Source: Phallusia fumigata (Eukaryota > Chordata > Ascidiacea > Phlebobranchia > Ascidiidae). Taken from it: DNA of 22,648 nt. Positions 1 through 9,869 of the stretch are shown piece by piece (position 1 is the first letter of the stretch; each line of letters begins with the position of its first letter). The position numbers and the translations under genes were made by a program. The notes under the pieces are model-generated. The model made no database searches, was not told where the DNA came from, and saw nothing but the letters and a program-made list of their open reading frames with translations. The stretch lies in NCBI GenBank assembly GCA_008931825.1, contig QXVZ01014251.1, forward strand, positions 1 to 22,648, in the 5' to 3' direction.

Positions 1-115
1 CTGGTCTACGTAAAAAGAAATACTACACTTTACATTAATAACTTTAAAGTGGAAGTTCCTCCCCATAACTTATAAACTTCCTCCCTGGGAAGAAATTCCT
101 CCCTGATTAAGCAAC
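1..115 (-). mobile_element. hAT-like MITE fragment (family A), cut by window edge
   Basis: This stretch matches the inner and one outer part of the family A elements at 3044-3260, 6923-7138 and 16421-16650, read in reverse orientation. Shared pieces are the box CTGGTCTAC followed by AT-rich sequence, then repeated ATTCCTCCC boxes. The other end lies beyond the left edge, and the inner end has lost the GGGAACCACTG terminus, so limits are approximate. It sits in the intron just before the exon at 165. Confidence 0.6.
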
Positions 116-164
116 TGCCTTAAAGTATCAAAATAGGTAATTGGAAATATTCCTTGGTTTGCAG

Positions 165-456
165 AAAGAAGCAGGCTCTAAACGAACTATGTGATTTCCT
201 GCTCCAAGACCTCAAACATAATCTCATCAAAGACGAGGAAGAAGGAGGACCTAAAAAGCATCAGCAACAGCAACTAGAGACAACTCCAAGTTTGTATCCA
301 GTTCTGCCAGCTCAGCACAACTTTGAATTTCAAACCCCAAGACACGAAAATATCTACGAAGCAGAAATCGTCCCAGTCACGTGTTCCTATGACAACGGAA
401 AACTAGTTTATCACCAGGGAGATTCGGACGGAATCAATCGTCCACTTTTTGCCTGA
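165..456 (+). CDS. 3'-terminal coding exon of an unrecognised gene entering from the left
   Basis: The reading frame is open through the splice acceptor TTGGTTTGCAG (ending at 164) and stops with TGA at 454-456. No ATG opens the frame, so it is best read as a last coding exon of about 96 codons. The first base of the exon completes a codon begun upstream. The peptide is polar: a leucine-rich start (LNELCDFLLQDL), an acidic patch, a short glutamine run (HQQQQLE), then a tail ending RPLFA. I see no transmembrane segment and do not recognise a family. The protein-like composition and good acceptor argue for a real exon. No AATAAA follows closely; an ATTAAA lies near 1022, which would imply a 3' UTR of roughly 570 bases. 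Alternative: a chance open frame. Confidence 0.5.
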
Positions 457-1793
457 AATTTAGATGTTTGAATTTATAAAAGCTCTTCTGGCAAATGTTA
501 GTTTTCGTTATGACGTTTCGGAAAAGGTTGTTTCTGGAGTCCTAGAACATACATTAGCGGGACAACATTTAAAACAGATGTTATCCTTCCAGCATGCGAA
601 AAGGCTTTCGCTTGAGCATTAGAAGGCGTCTTGCCTCAGTGCGTGCGTTATCGTTCGTTGTGTTTTATCAATGTGTGCGGGCGCTTCGTTTTTTTTGCTT
701 CAGCTGTTTCGTTTTTTATCCTAGTGTGTTGTACTTCGCGCTTTGAGTGTTATTTAAACTATAAGGAAGACGACCTGAATAGGAAGTTGTGACAACGGTT
801 CAAAAATACATTTGCCAGAAAAGCCTTTATAAATTATACACTGCCTGAGAGTAACAGTTCATTTATTTAGAACTGTTTTTTGAAACATCATTCAATGTTT
901 TTTTACTTGGTTTCTGCTTATTTGTGGTGTGCTTTTGGGATCTCGTTATACTTTAAACGTCAAAAACTGTGTTTTGGAAACAACAAATGACATATTTTGT
1001 TTCGCTTTAGAACAATCAAGATTAAAAATCTATGCTGCGTCATAAAATGGAATAATAACGGAAACGCTAAAAAACGATTTATTTGTGAACTGACGTGTTT
1101 GTTTTTCCAACATGAATCCGATACACGTAATTACTTTGAACTTATTCTGGTATGATAGGCCCGGGGCAACTGCGAACCTTAATGATAGTGCTGTTGGCGT
1201 TTTACCTGTGGTTTCGTTTGTGATTCCATCGAAATTGAGAAGCTTGCCATGTGTACCAAGCTAACATTCCACTTGAGGATGAGAAAATCTGTGATTTGAC
1301 TCGCTAGGGACTTTGTACCGCCGAACTTCAAGACGTTTTAACCTACAAATGTTAAATAATTAGAGTAAAAGTGAGTCACAGTACAAATCTTTTGATTGAC
1401 ACCGCCCACGTATACGTCATAATCTCGTAATGATGTCACAAATACCCTCTTTGTAATCAACGGAAATGTCGTTTTTGCGTCCCACTCGTTATTGTTGCGA
1501 CACTTTCTTATTATTCGAACCCAAAGGAAAGCTTGCTACACAGTAAAAATGGACAGTTGAGTCAGTTCGTCTGTTCTGTTCACACCTTTGGGGCATAACA
1601 GATCATTTGTGTTCATCAGATAGCGATTTGCGATAACATCGAATGACGTTACATTAATTGTAGCAAAAAGCCGTAAAATCGGCGAACGTAAACTGGTTTT
1701 GTGTTTACAAACCCCTGAATAACAACTGAAAGTAATAAATTAATTGTAACCGCAAACAAAGACTTTCTAAAATTTGCATCACGTTTGATCTTT
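457..1793. other. non-coding stretch, no gene seen
   Basis: This is probably the 3' UTR and flank of the exon ending at 456. All frames are broken by frequent stops. No tRNA-like boxes, strong splice-site pairs or repeat copies shared with the rest of the window were found. A lone N at 1801 just after this stretch marks an assembly gap or unresolved base. The sequence beside it (AGAAACACTG, ending 1811) reads like one terminus of a hAT element with no partner found. Confidence 0.5.
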
Positions 1794-1854
1794 TCAGGTC
1801 NAGAAACACTGGCTAAGACCAATCGTCTGAGAGTCTGAAAGGTAAATTGTGACT

Positions 1855-1960
1855 TTCACGGGGTTTGAACCCGCGACGACTCCGTGTACGAATCCCGATC
1901 GGGGATTGACGAGTGTATATGGGTCGAGCACCTCCGTGTGTAACCCTTTGTGCCATCTGG
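1855..1960 (-). repeat. tRNA-derived SINE-like segment
   Basis: On the minus strand an A-box-like TGGCACAAAGGG (1955-1944) is followed by a B-box-like GGTTCAAACCC (1871-1861). A second weaker B-like word, GGGATTCGTAC, lies between them (1896-1886). Spacing from A box to the perfect B box (about 84 bases) is too long for a working tRNA, but the internal word gives a near-normal spacing, as if the head had an internal duplication. No cloverleaf with a paired acceptor stem is evident, so this is not a tRNA gene. No second copy was found in the window. Confidence 0.35.
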
Positions 1961-2418
1961 CGGTTGCAAAATATAGAGACGACTGGACACTCGGTGTCAG
2001 TAACGTGAGGAGGAAGTCAATCAGTCGAAACAAATGGACTGAGGCGCTTGACCCACACGGTTTTACAGGCGATGGTGTCCAGTTAAAAAAGCATTTTACT
2101 AAATACGGCAACAACTTCAATCAGGTTCAACTTGGGGCAATACAAATGCATCAAGATTTTGGAGATGCAAAAAACAAGAAAGTTGTTACAACTTTATGAA
2201 AACGTTGAGCAATGTTTGTGCTCGAAATTTGTTGTTAGTTTAGTACTTCATTACTGGAAAAGATCTTTTAAATTCAAGACTTGGATGTGAAAGTTGCCTC
2301 CTGTAAAAATATATTTTACCAATTACCACGAAACCTAAAAAGTCAATAAAAAAGAGCAAAATAAATTTTTAAAGCAGCAAAGAATTAAGTTCACGGTTTT
2401 ATGTAGTCTCAAAGGGAA

Positions 2419-2470
2419 GAAACGTATAAAATGTTTTACGCACAAGTACTGGCTTGTATCTTCTTATCAA
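2419..2470 (+). repeat. hammerhead-family repeat, 3' part only
   Basis: From the GAAACGT word onward, 39 of 42 bases match the segment at 16333-16374, ending in the shared box ACTGGCTTGTATC. The upstream half holding CTGATGA and stem II is missing or replaced, so this is a truncated copy. Confidence 0.6.
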
Positions 2471-3035
2471 GCAAAAACTTTTATCAGTAAAACAGCACTG
2501 GCTTGGCATCGGGTGTTGTTGGTAAACAAACGGTAAGTACGAGCAAATGCCAGGTTACCTAGTGGTTCAAATCATCATGTACGCTCCGTTGGACTTGAAA
2601 ATTGACCCGACCTGATGAATTAGACTTTTCCTGCTTTCACTAATAACAGAAAGCGAGAAGCGCTGATGTCAGCACAACAGACTAGGGTCAACACATCAAT
2701 TTTGACATTAATTATTTAAATTCGGACGTTTGCCGACATACCTCCCAACTCTATGATGTTTTGTAGTTTAAAATACTACTTGAAAAAATAATAATTTTTC
2801 TTGTCAGGGCAATTGAGGTGGATTAGAATAATATGTAGGCAGAAAAATGAAGGTAGCCGTAAATGGATATTAAAGTCCCTTGTTGAAAGGAAATTTATGC
2901 CATTTGGCGTAATTGGATTGTCTGATGGATTATTGACAGCTTAGGTAAGTTGGCTTTTAAGTTGAGTGTTTTTCCCGCTGATATAAATTGTGGTGATCTC
3001 TTTAGGTTTAAATCAAATTGTGCGAATCCAGAATG
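2471..3035. other. non-coding stretch, no gene seen
   Basis: Two GTAAGT words (2532 and 2944) look like donors, but every frame leading into them is closed by a stop within a short distance, so no exon is proposed. No repeat shared with the rest of the window was recognised. Confidence 0.4.
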
Positions 3036-3043
3036 ATTTAAGA

Positions 3044-3260
3044 CAGTGGTTTCCAACCTTTATTGATCCATTCCCCCTGTGCCTAATTTGCAATTTTTCA
3101 TTCCTCCCCTACTAAACAAAAAGTGACATAAAGTTATGTTAAAAGGTTTGGAAACACTGGTCTACCTGAAATAAAATACTAAACTTATCATTAGTAACTT
3201 TTTTAGAGTGGACATTCCTCCCCTTAACCTCTAAAATTCCTCCAAGGTTGGGAACCACTG
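3044..3260 (-). mobile_element. hAT-like MITE, family A, full length (217 bp)
   Basis: Outer inverted termini are CAGTGGTTTCCAACCTTTA on the left and the complement of CCAAGGTTGGGAACCACTG on the right. The flanking 8-mers ATTTAAGA and GTTCAAGT agree at 5 of 8 positions, compatible with an old 8-bp target duplication. An additional inner terminus-like word (AAAAGGTTTGGAAACACTGG, ending at 3160) sits near the middle, as in the other copies. It has no coding capacity. Orientation is opposite to the copies at 6923 and 16421. Confidence 0.75.
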
Positions 3261-3268
3261 GTTCAAGT

Positions 3269-4229
3269 TATGACCGATGCTAATTAAAATTTATGTGAAT
3301 ATATGGATTAGGATAACGGGGCAATTGTTATCTTTTGAAAGCAACTTCTTAACGAGCCATGATAACAGTAATAATTTTTTGCACAGAGACACAAGGTCAA
3401 CAATGTCAAACCCAACTTTTACCTGCATGTTTGCCATCCACAAATATAGGCTTAGAGATATTGCAATGTTTGCAGCTTCAGTTATTTGCAAAAATGTACA
3501 TTTCACATGTTACAAGATATTTAAATTAGATACTAGTAAATCGGGTATAACGTTGTATGCTAAAAAAAATGTGCGTGATGAATAGTTACGTATGTTTGAC
3601 AGATGTATAACGGTCGGATTGTATTGTAAAGTCCTCACTTTTCAACAAACACAAAACATACAAAATTTTCCGGTGATAAACGATGTGACGTCATGTTAGT
3701 CGATGATAGATCATGACGTCAATGTCGGATATTCGGTGACCCCGTCAAATCGATACAGTGACTCACGTGCGACAATTATGGCAAACGTGACGCACCGGCA
3801 TTAGGGGAAGGACGAGGTAAACAACAGAATTAGGAAACTGTCAAAAATGCCACAGATTAAGTGAAAAACAGAGAGAGTGGTTTTATTCAGGCGTTGCCAA
3901 TGTAGAATTCCTCGAGGAAGAGGGCTCAGGAACAAACCAAAAAAATATGTTTTTGTGAAAAAACAAAGCAGTTTGTGAGCACAACAGGAGGTCGATGTTA
4001 CGCAGTACCTTTGTTTCAACAAGAAGCTTTTACATCAGCGATAAACCATGGCAGGCATGGCCAGACAAAAAAACCACTGACTGGACAGACAGTCTGGTCA
4101 ACAAATACATCCGNTGTGTTTAGTCATAGAGAAGGCAAAAACAGCACAGCAGCAGTTGAACAATCACCCAAAACCGGATGAAGTGACGTGAGGTTATTAA
4201 AAGCGTTGTTAGTGAAAAAATGGAAATGG
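3269..4229. other. non-coding stretch, no gene seen
   Basis: Open frames on both strands are short and low in coding character. An N at 4114 interrupts the region. No tRNA, splice-supported exon or window-internal repeat was found here. Confidence 0.4.
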
Positions 4230-4249
4230 ACACAAACTTCCGCTTAACA

Positions 4250-4363
4250 AAGGCATTTTAGTTGTAGCACTGATGCTAAGCGTAGTATGTTTTTAGGTAG
4301 ACCAGTGGTTCCAAACCTTTTAATATAACTCTATATCACTTCTTGTCTAGTAGGCGAGGAATA
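4250..4363 (+). mobile_element. hAT-like MITE, family A, partial copy
   Basis: The shared core begins in sequence ending AGTATGTTTTTAGGTAGACC, continues through the inner terminus CAGTGGTTCCAAACCTTTT (from 4303), then TATCACTTCTTGTCTAGTAG and GAGGAAT. Both outer termini have decayed or been lost. On the minus strand it contains an ATTAAA (4324-4319) that could serve the candidate gene end at 4447. Confidence 0.6.
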
Positions 4364-4446
4364 CACGCATCTGCTACAAAGGTACATTGCAGTGCGCTTT
4401 CCAGCCAGTTTGTTTGCGGTTGACTGCACGAAGCTCGTTTAGTAAA

Positions 4447-4972
4447 TCATTGTGCGCGTGCAAGTTGATGCTTGATGTCGCGAAAAACAGGAAACATCTG
4501 CCAGAAGTCCGCGGTTATCGTTTGTCGAGATAAAATCGAATACAGGAAGCGCTTTAAAAGGCTAAGCACCTGCACCTGGAAGTTGATGATAACAAATATT
4601 AATGTCTGGAAAACAACTTTTGGGCTGGGATAATATATTACCGTTGTGTAACGAAGAAACCAAATATAAACTAGAGGGGTCATCCTTGGGGTTATGGGGT
4701 CAATCGAAATAGACAGTACATCGCCTTAACCATATCTAACAGCTGTAAAAGTTTCATCCAAATGCGTCAAAGATTTCATGTCAAAAGTCAAAAGGGGAAG
4801 AAAAAGAGATAAACAGAGTGAAAACAATATGATTCCTAGAGGGAAGGAGACCTATGAAAAGTACTGTGAAGTTTTCTTCAAGACTAGTTGAAATTAGTTT
4901 GTTCAATTTAGCTTCAACCCTACATACTTTTCTCGAATTGGCATCATCCCAATAACTTCGTTTTAATTGGAA
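4447..4972 (-). CDS. candidate 3' end of a minus-strand gene, two exons, product unknown
   Basis: Two exon candidates join in frame. The upstream one (4972-4928, 45 bases) is bounded by acceptor TGTTACAG and donor GTATGT, and encodes 15 residues containing KRSYWDD. The terminal one (4575-4447) follows acceptor CAACTTCCAG and encodes 42 residues ending HQLARAQ before TGA. Both junctions are phase 0, so the reading frame is kept. The terminal peptide looks like a folded-protein C-terminus, with a hydrophobic-basic helix (LLKRFLYSILSR) and the motif DFWQMFPVFRDIK. I do not recognise the family. Earlier exons would lie to the right, but none was found with good support. A polyadenylation hexamer ATTAAA lies about 125 bases past the stop, inside the family A MITE. 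The splice sites and phase could match by chance. Confidence 0.38.
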
Positions 4973-4978
4973 CTGTAA

Positions 4979-5697
4979 CATATCTTTTAGCTTTTTTTGC
5001 GAAATAATACTGCAGTTTCCCTTTAAACTTTGGTCGCTACGCTCAAATGCACATAAACCACGTGACCTGTTAGATTTCGACGAAAAAGGCCGCGTCCACC
5101 CCCTAGTGCTCTTTTACGAGACATCAATCGTAAGGGACTTCTAACATCAAAGGGTGCACGATGTTCGATGGTGATTAGATTGACGTGCAATGCAGGGCAA
5201 TTGCCTTAGAAAACAGGAATAAGATCCAGCACTTGATCTGACAATTGGTTTCAGGGTACACAGGTAACATCTGCCGATGGTATGACGGGTGTATTGATAT
5301 CCTTTTGGTGTAGCGGCATCATCCGCTTGAAAGAAATACAAAGAATGGATGGTTGGGTGGGTAGATAACCTTCCATCCTTCGTTTGCAATCAATAGCGTT
5401 TGTGTTTAGGTTTGGAAAAGGTGAACGCCCTTAGAGTTAGTCGCTCCAAAACTACTAGACGCAAGTGGTATTGCAACCTGAATTGATTTGTAGCCTTTTA
5501 ACAACCCGAAGGTATTACTTTAGTGCGGGGTTGGGCAACTCGTCAAGTAATTTACTAATTCATATTCTAATGCAGTTTTTGTGCCAAGTTAAGCGACCTT
5601 TTGTTGTTTCTTACGTTAAGTTCAGTGCAACTGCAGCAACGAGCCACAGAGTTTACTTGTGATCCAGCATTTTACAGGTTATACTCTAATAAACACA
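4979..5697. other. no confident gene; one unassigned open frame
   Basis: On the minus strand a frame is open from a plausible acceptor (TTGTATTTCTTTCAAG, near 5325) to a stop at 5147, about 59 codons. No matching donor or family signature was found, so it is not called. The rest has short frames only. Confidence 0.3.
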
Positions 5698-5790
5698 GAA
5701 ATATAAAGCGGTTATGTCATTAACATGGCACTCGACGTCAATAATACAAAATTTGACTTGCACGCTGCGTTCAAAGGTTGCCAAGTTCTG
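5698..5790 (-). mobile_element. hAT-like element fragment, family B
   Basis: Read on the minus strand from 5790, the segment starts CAGAACTTGGCAACCTTTG, continues with ACGCAGCGTGC, and later GTGCCATGTTAATGACATAA and CTTTATATTTCTG. The same ordered words start at 15733 (CAGGGTTCGGCAACC, ACGCAGCGTGCC, GTTAATGACGTAA, CTTTATGTTTCTG), so these are two copies of one family. About 30 extra bases lie between the first and second blocks here. The far end is undetermined. Confidence 0.55.
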
Positions 5791-6914
5791 GCTGAGCGCA
5801 ACGAGCTCTGTTGGGGTTTAACATAATAACGTGGCGTTGTAGACAATGTTCCTATAGTTTTCAATATGCCAGAACCGCAACTAGCCCCCAAGGGGATATT
5901 TGCATTCAAGTTTGTTTCTTTAGCGGTTGGGGCCCATTATAATGACGATCTTAATGACAAAACCGTCCATAGCTTCGTATTTACCCTTGCCATGAACCTG
6001 ACTTACCCAGCGGTAATTTCGAACCCCGTTTGTGTAACGATAATAAAAGAATCGCTGTCAGATCCAGAACAAAGAAAAGAAATCGATATGACATAGTCAT
6101 GATGTATCTTAGATAGTCGATTTCCAGTTAAAATATTCTTGACAGAAGATTACAAGGCGAATGTTGTGCGTTTTTGATGTTTCGATTCCTGAAGATGATT
6201 TAAGCAAGCGTTGTATTGATTTTCGTGTCTCGAACATCATGTTTTGCAAACAATTGCTGCCTTGTGCTTTTCTACCACAATTGAATCCTAACTTAAAAAT
6301 AAAAAGTTAGAAGTTTAAAAACTGAAAAAAATGGAATTTTAAATATCATTTAAGATACATTCGTCCAGCACGTAATGTCAATTTTTATTTTGTTTCAGTT
6401 TTCGAAGTTTAGGATTCTAATTTTAGCCAAGTATTTAGACGCCACTAGGGAAATGGAATGGCAATTACTCTATTAGCTTCGGCAAGCTCATGCGGTCGAA
6501 CAGACAAAATTTGCAGTCAGTTAAACGTACCACTTGTATGTCATACCAGTTTAGCATCAATAACACAGGACAGTGCATTTGTTTATAGCAGTCACCTGTC
6601 TGCAGGCATCATTTGCCTTCAAGTTTCAGATTATCTGTAAACATTGCGGCATCCAAAATCTCATGACTGGTTCTTGCTTGGGGCGAAATTTAACCTGCTA
6701 ACTGTTGTAATAAGTGGCAAAGTTAGTAAATTTTATTGTGTTACAAATATCGGCAGGCTGTAGAGTTTAGTACCAGTTATTGTTTAGTGATTGTAATTTT
6801 AGAGTTTGCTGTTCAATTACTGTTTAGAAGTGGTGGTAAAGTTTACTATCGCTGTATATATTGTTGTCGTCTGTTCGTGTCTTTTAGAAACTTGCTGTTG
6901 TAGTTACAAAAACC
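5791..6914. other. no confident gene
   Basis: A plus-strand ATG frame at 5866-6096 (76 codons) and one at 6458-6640 have no family signature. The first is partly opposed by a minus-strand GTAAGT donor near 6002, so neither strand is convincing. A GGTTCGAA word on the minus strand near 6022 lacks an A box at tRNA spacing. Confidence 0.3.
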
Positions 6915-6922
6915 ACATAACA

Positions 6923-7138
6923 CAGTGCTTTCCAACCAGCGAAGAGTTTTATGATTTAAGAAGAGGAATTTTAACTTGTAGTTAAGTTATTCATGATAAG
7001 TGTAGTATTTCTTTTTGGGTAGACCAGTGATTCCAAACCTTTTATTATTACTCCATATCACTTCTTGTCTAGTAGGGGAGGAATGAAAAGTTCCGAAATA
7101 AACAAATAGTAATTCATCAAAAAGGTTGTGAACCTCTG
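6923..7138 (+). mobile_element. hAT-like MITE, family A, full length (216 bp)
   Basis: Starts CAGTGCTTTCCAACC and ends GGTTGTGAACCTCTG, an imperfect inverted terminus pair. Flanking 8-mers ACATAACA and TTATAGCA agree at 5 of 8 positions. The internal terminus-like word CAGTGATTCCAAACCTTTT starts at 7025, followed by the family core TATCACTTCTTGTCTAGTAG and GGGGAGGAATGAAAAG. Confidence 0.75.
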
Positions 7139-7345
7139 TTATAGCAAGCACAGCTTTCCTGGCAATTGTTCGCCAGTTTCAAGTGAAATAAGATGCCTGA
7201 AATGAACTCCATTGTTCTTGGGCCGTGCAGCAGCTACAGTGGCGCTGACTGGGAAGTTTTAAAGGCACAAGTGGTGACGAGCACCACCAAGTCAACTTTT
7301 AAAAGTGGCCTAAATTGACCATCATCGTATTCGAAATGTCTGGTA

Positions 7346-7651
7346 AAGTGCTTCTCAAACTGTGGTACACAAAGGTTTTTTCGGTGATGCGATAGCTAAG
7401 TTTTTGGGATATTGGTTTAATGAAATGCAAAAACTGTTTTTTATGGCGTCATTATTTTGGCTATATCACTTAAATAATCTCACATAAAGTCAGTCGGTAG
7501 GTCTGTCGTTCATTTGATGCAATAAGTTGGTGGGATAAATCATGGTAGCGATGATGACGTAGGGTATTTATAAAGTTTTTTGAAAGTGGTTGGTACGCGA
7601 ACACTGCAAGAATCGTGAAATAGCACGTGATTTCAAGTTTTGAAAACACTG
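7346..7651. mobile_element. hAT-type MITE with clear 8-bp target duplication (306 bp)
   Basis: The left terminus AAGTGCTTCTCAAACTGTGG and the right terminus (complement CAGTGTTTTCAAAACTT) are imperfect inverted repeats of the common hAT CAGTG type. The flanks GTCTGGTA (7338-7345) and GTCTAGTA (7652-7659) agree at 7 of 8 bases, the 8-bp target duplication expected of hAT transposition. There is no open frame worth calling, so it is non-autonomous. The right subterminal word GGTACGCGAACACTGC is also typical of such elements. Confidence 0.85.
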
Positions 7652-7818
7652 GTCTAGTAAGGAAACCTTGCCTTAGTTAAGCAAAAAGACAGGGATTTTG
7701 GAGTATTACTGACATCATAATAGTGTTTGTAAACGTTTATAGCATCAGAAAGTGACGTTTCATCCAAAAACAGATTGAAGCGGTTAGCGTGGGTTTAATA
7801 AGGCAGTTTATAGCCGAG

Positions 7819-7990
7819 TCAAAACACGGGGAATTTCTTGTTGACAGTCACCGGCACACAGCGAGGTTGTGATCCTATAATTGACCGAGTTTTCCCAACG
7901 ATTCTGTTGATCTGCTTCTGTGCGTAGGCAATTATTTTCAACGAAATGAGATCGGGCTTAGTGCTGGACACCACTTTAACTAATTTTCCA
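7819..7990 (-). CDS. candidate terminal exon of an unrecognised minus-strand gene
   Basis: The frame is open well beyond 8100 and ends with TGA at 7821-7819. The last 50 or so codons read as plausible protein, with a basic stretch (AYAQKQINRIVGK) and the ending VTVNKKFPVF. A possible acceptor is TTTTTCTGGAAAATTAG near 7983; another lies further right. An ATTAAA follows the stop by about 21 bases. No upstream exon was found to join it, and no family is recognised. It may equally be a chance open frame in a low-stop stretch. Confidence 0.3.
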
Positions 7991-8226
7991 GAAAAAGTTC
8001 GGTCATGCTCGGTGATGAATAAAAGGTAGCAGTTTTTTTTTCGATGGGCACTTTTTTGAAATCGTTGGTATGGGGCGCAAGTCAATATATGTGATTCGTG
8101 ACGTGTACGGAGCGGTACAGTGTTCAAATGATATGTGTAAGATTGCACAAATGAAGATGGTTTTACGAAATCGTGTTGAACAGTAAGTTCGTTTCAATAG
8201 TTATGTGTGTAACAGTGTAAACTGAG

Positions 8227-8252
8227 GAGCACAAGATACAGACTTGAAGAGT
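8227..8252 (+). repeat. short dispersed repeat also flanking the 18029 element
   Basis: Of 26 bases beginning GAGCACAAGATACAG, 23 match 18002-18027, directly left of the hammerhead inverted-repeat element. Sequence after it (TTTTTTAAAAACTC) is only loosely similar to the 18029 arm, so this is a decayed relative or a shared flank. Confidence 0.4.
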
Positions 8253-9601
8253 TTTTTAAAAACTCTACCATCGGACTTGTGTGTAGTAAATACAAAGTGT
8301 AAAGCCTTTGTATAAATAAAGTACTGGGTTTTAAACAATGTTGCCTTTAGCTTGAAACTCTGCACTTTCCAACCTTTGGCACACGCCGGCATTTCAGTTT
8401 GAACGCGAGAACATTCTGTTTTCTTCACAAAAAAGCTCTATTCATAGCTTTTACATTTATAACTTTTTTGTGTACCTTTACTTATCGTTGTACTTCTGTT
8501 ACAAACAAAGTCTTATAAGATAAGTATAAGTCAGGCTAATTTAGAACGAGGCGACAAAACACGACCCATAAGAGGTTTGCAATCAGAAAATGTTGTGGAA
8601 AACTGATTTAATACAAACGTTCTGGTAAATTTATGACCAAATTGGCAGTTGTATTGTAGTTTCAACAGAACTTACTGTGTCGCGCGTTTTGAAGTTTTGA
8701 TTTAAAGCTTAAAATAGTAGCAATATAAAATTGCAACAAACTTTTTGCTGCCAGCGCTTGGCAAAAAAGGAAGGAAGGTAAAAGCTGACAGCTTAACGAG
8801 ACGATCTCACTTCGCCCTTTGAAGAACACCGCCTGGCACCCGTTGTGTTGATGACTGATTATCGCAATACTTGGCCCTCGGCGGTGCCATCACAATCCGT
8901 CACTCAAATTGGCCGGAAACTGGACAGTTGGGACCACAAGACGCAGCAGTTTCTCATGCAGAGAAGGTTTTTGAATGGGAAACTGATATGCGCGCGCGGT
9001 TGTAGTGAAACTGGAGAAAATGGTCGCAGTTTGGCAGCTTCAGCGCTTTATTGGCGACTTGATCGGTGCGAAAATCCGTTGAGCTTGCTGTCGAGTGATT
9101 GAGCTGGTTGTCGAGGAGCAAATACCCATGCGATAGCGGAAGTTATGACGGTAACAGGACTCTGCCAAGGTTTAGGATTTTTAGTGTAGTTTGATACAGA
9201 GACAGTCACAAAAAAGGCTTTTTGCTGAGCGGCGATATATGTTTGTGATGAGATCATAGATTTATTAGTTTGTTTTAGACGCTGAATTTTATCGTTTTAA
9301 ACATAAGTGAAAGCAGTCTGATGTTACATCTTATATAGTGATTTAAAATCGATTTTAACCAAAAACCTTTTCCCTCGTTTTTGGAAAGTTCCATAAATCA
9401 TACCCATTATTGTTTGGTTTTTCGAGCCCATAAAGAGAGAGGGCCCTCGTCGCGTATGTGTAACAAACGCAAATGGTTTACGTCATATACATAACAGTTT
9501 AATGCCCAGGTCACGACCCAATGTCATAAGCTTGTGTTTACAGGGTATTTCCTGTTATAGATGGGTTCAGAGATTTTTAAAGGGGAAATCCTAAACGTTT
9601 C
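8253..9601. other. no confident gene; less AT-rich patch at about 8780-9130
   Basis: The patch holds overlapping frames on both strands (plus 8845-9102, minus 9257-9048) with no domain signature or splice support. It may be an old transposon remnant. An imperfect direct repeat (GAGCTTGCTGTCGAG and GAGCTGGTTGTCGAG) lies near 9080-9116. The remainder is AT-rich and featureless. Confidence 0.3.
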
Positions 9602-9609
9602 CATTGAAG

Positions 9610-9861
9610 CAGGGGTCAGTAGCCTTTTCTCAAGCCGCGGCCAAAAAAATTCGTTTTCCTTTAATGGTTATGTTGTTAAAACTTGCAAATTTAGGATGTT
9701 TTATTGGAATATCTCCTTATTCGGCAATACATTAATCCCAACGAAATTACTAACATTCATAACTGCAAAACATTAATCTAAGTATGTAAAGGGGTTGCGG
9801 AGCGGATGATTTTGCTTGGCGGGCCACATTTGGCTCGCTGGCTGTAAGTTGCCGACCTTTG
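9610..9861. mobile_element. hAT-type MITE with degenerate 8-bp target duplication (252 bp)
   Basis: Left end CAGGGGTCAGTAGCCTTTTC and right end (complement CAAAGGTCGGCAACTTACAG) are imperfect inverted repeats of the CAGGGGTCGGCAACC class. Subterminal GCCGCGGCCAAAAA and GGCGGGCCACATTTGGCTCG are characteristic of that class. The flanks CATTGAAG and CATCAAAG match at 6 of 8, both differences being transitions. The open frame across it has no family signature. Confidence 0.8.
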
Positions 9862-9869
9862 CATCAAAG

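Noticed and set aside
1849..2199. 116-codon plus-strand open frame
   Set aside because: It runs through the SINE-like segment read backwards, with no domain and no splice support; the opposing frame is equally long.
6010..6030. GGTTCGAA word on the minus strand as a tRNA B box
   Set aside because: No A box at suitable spacing and no cloverleaf stems.
8137..8190. Possible plus-strand first exon (ATG at 8151 to donor GTAAGT at 8183)
   Set aside because: Only about ten codons, no acceptor partner with a convincing exon, and it lies opposite another candidate frame.
9561..9776. 71-codon plus-strand frame
   Set aside because: Most of it is inside the hAT MITE at 9610-9861.
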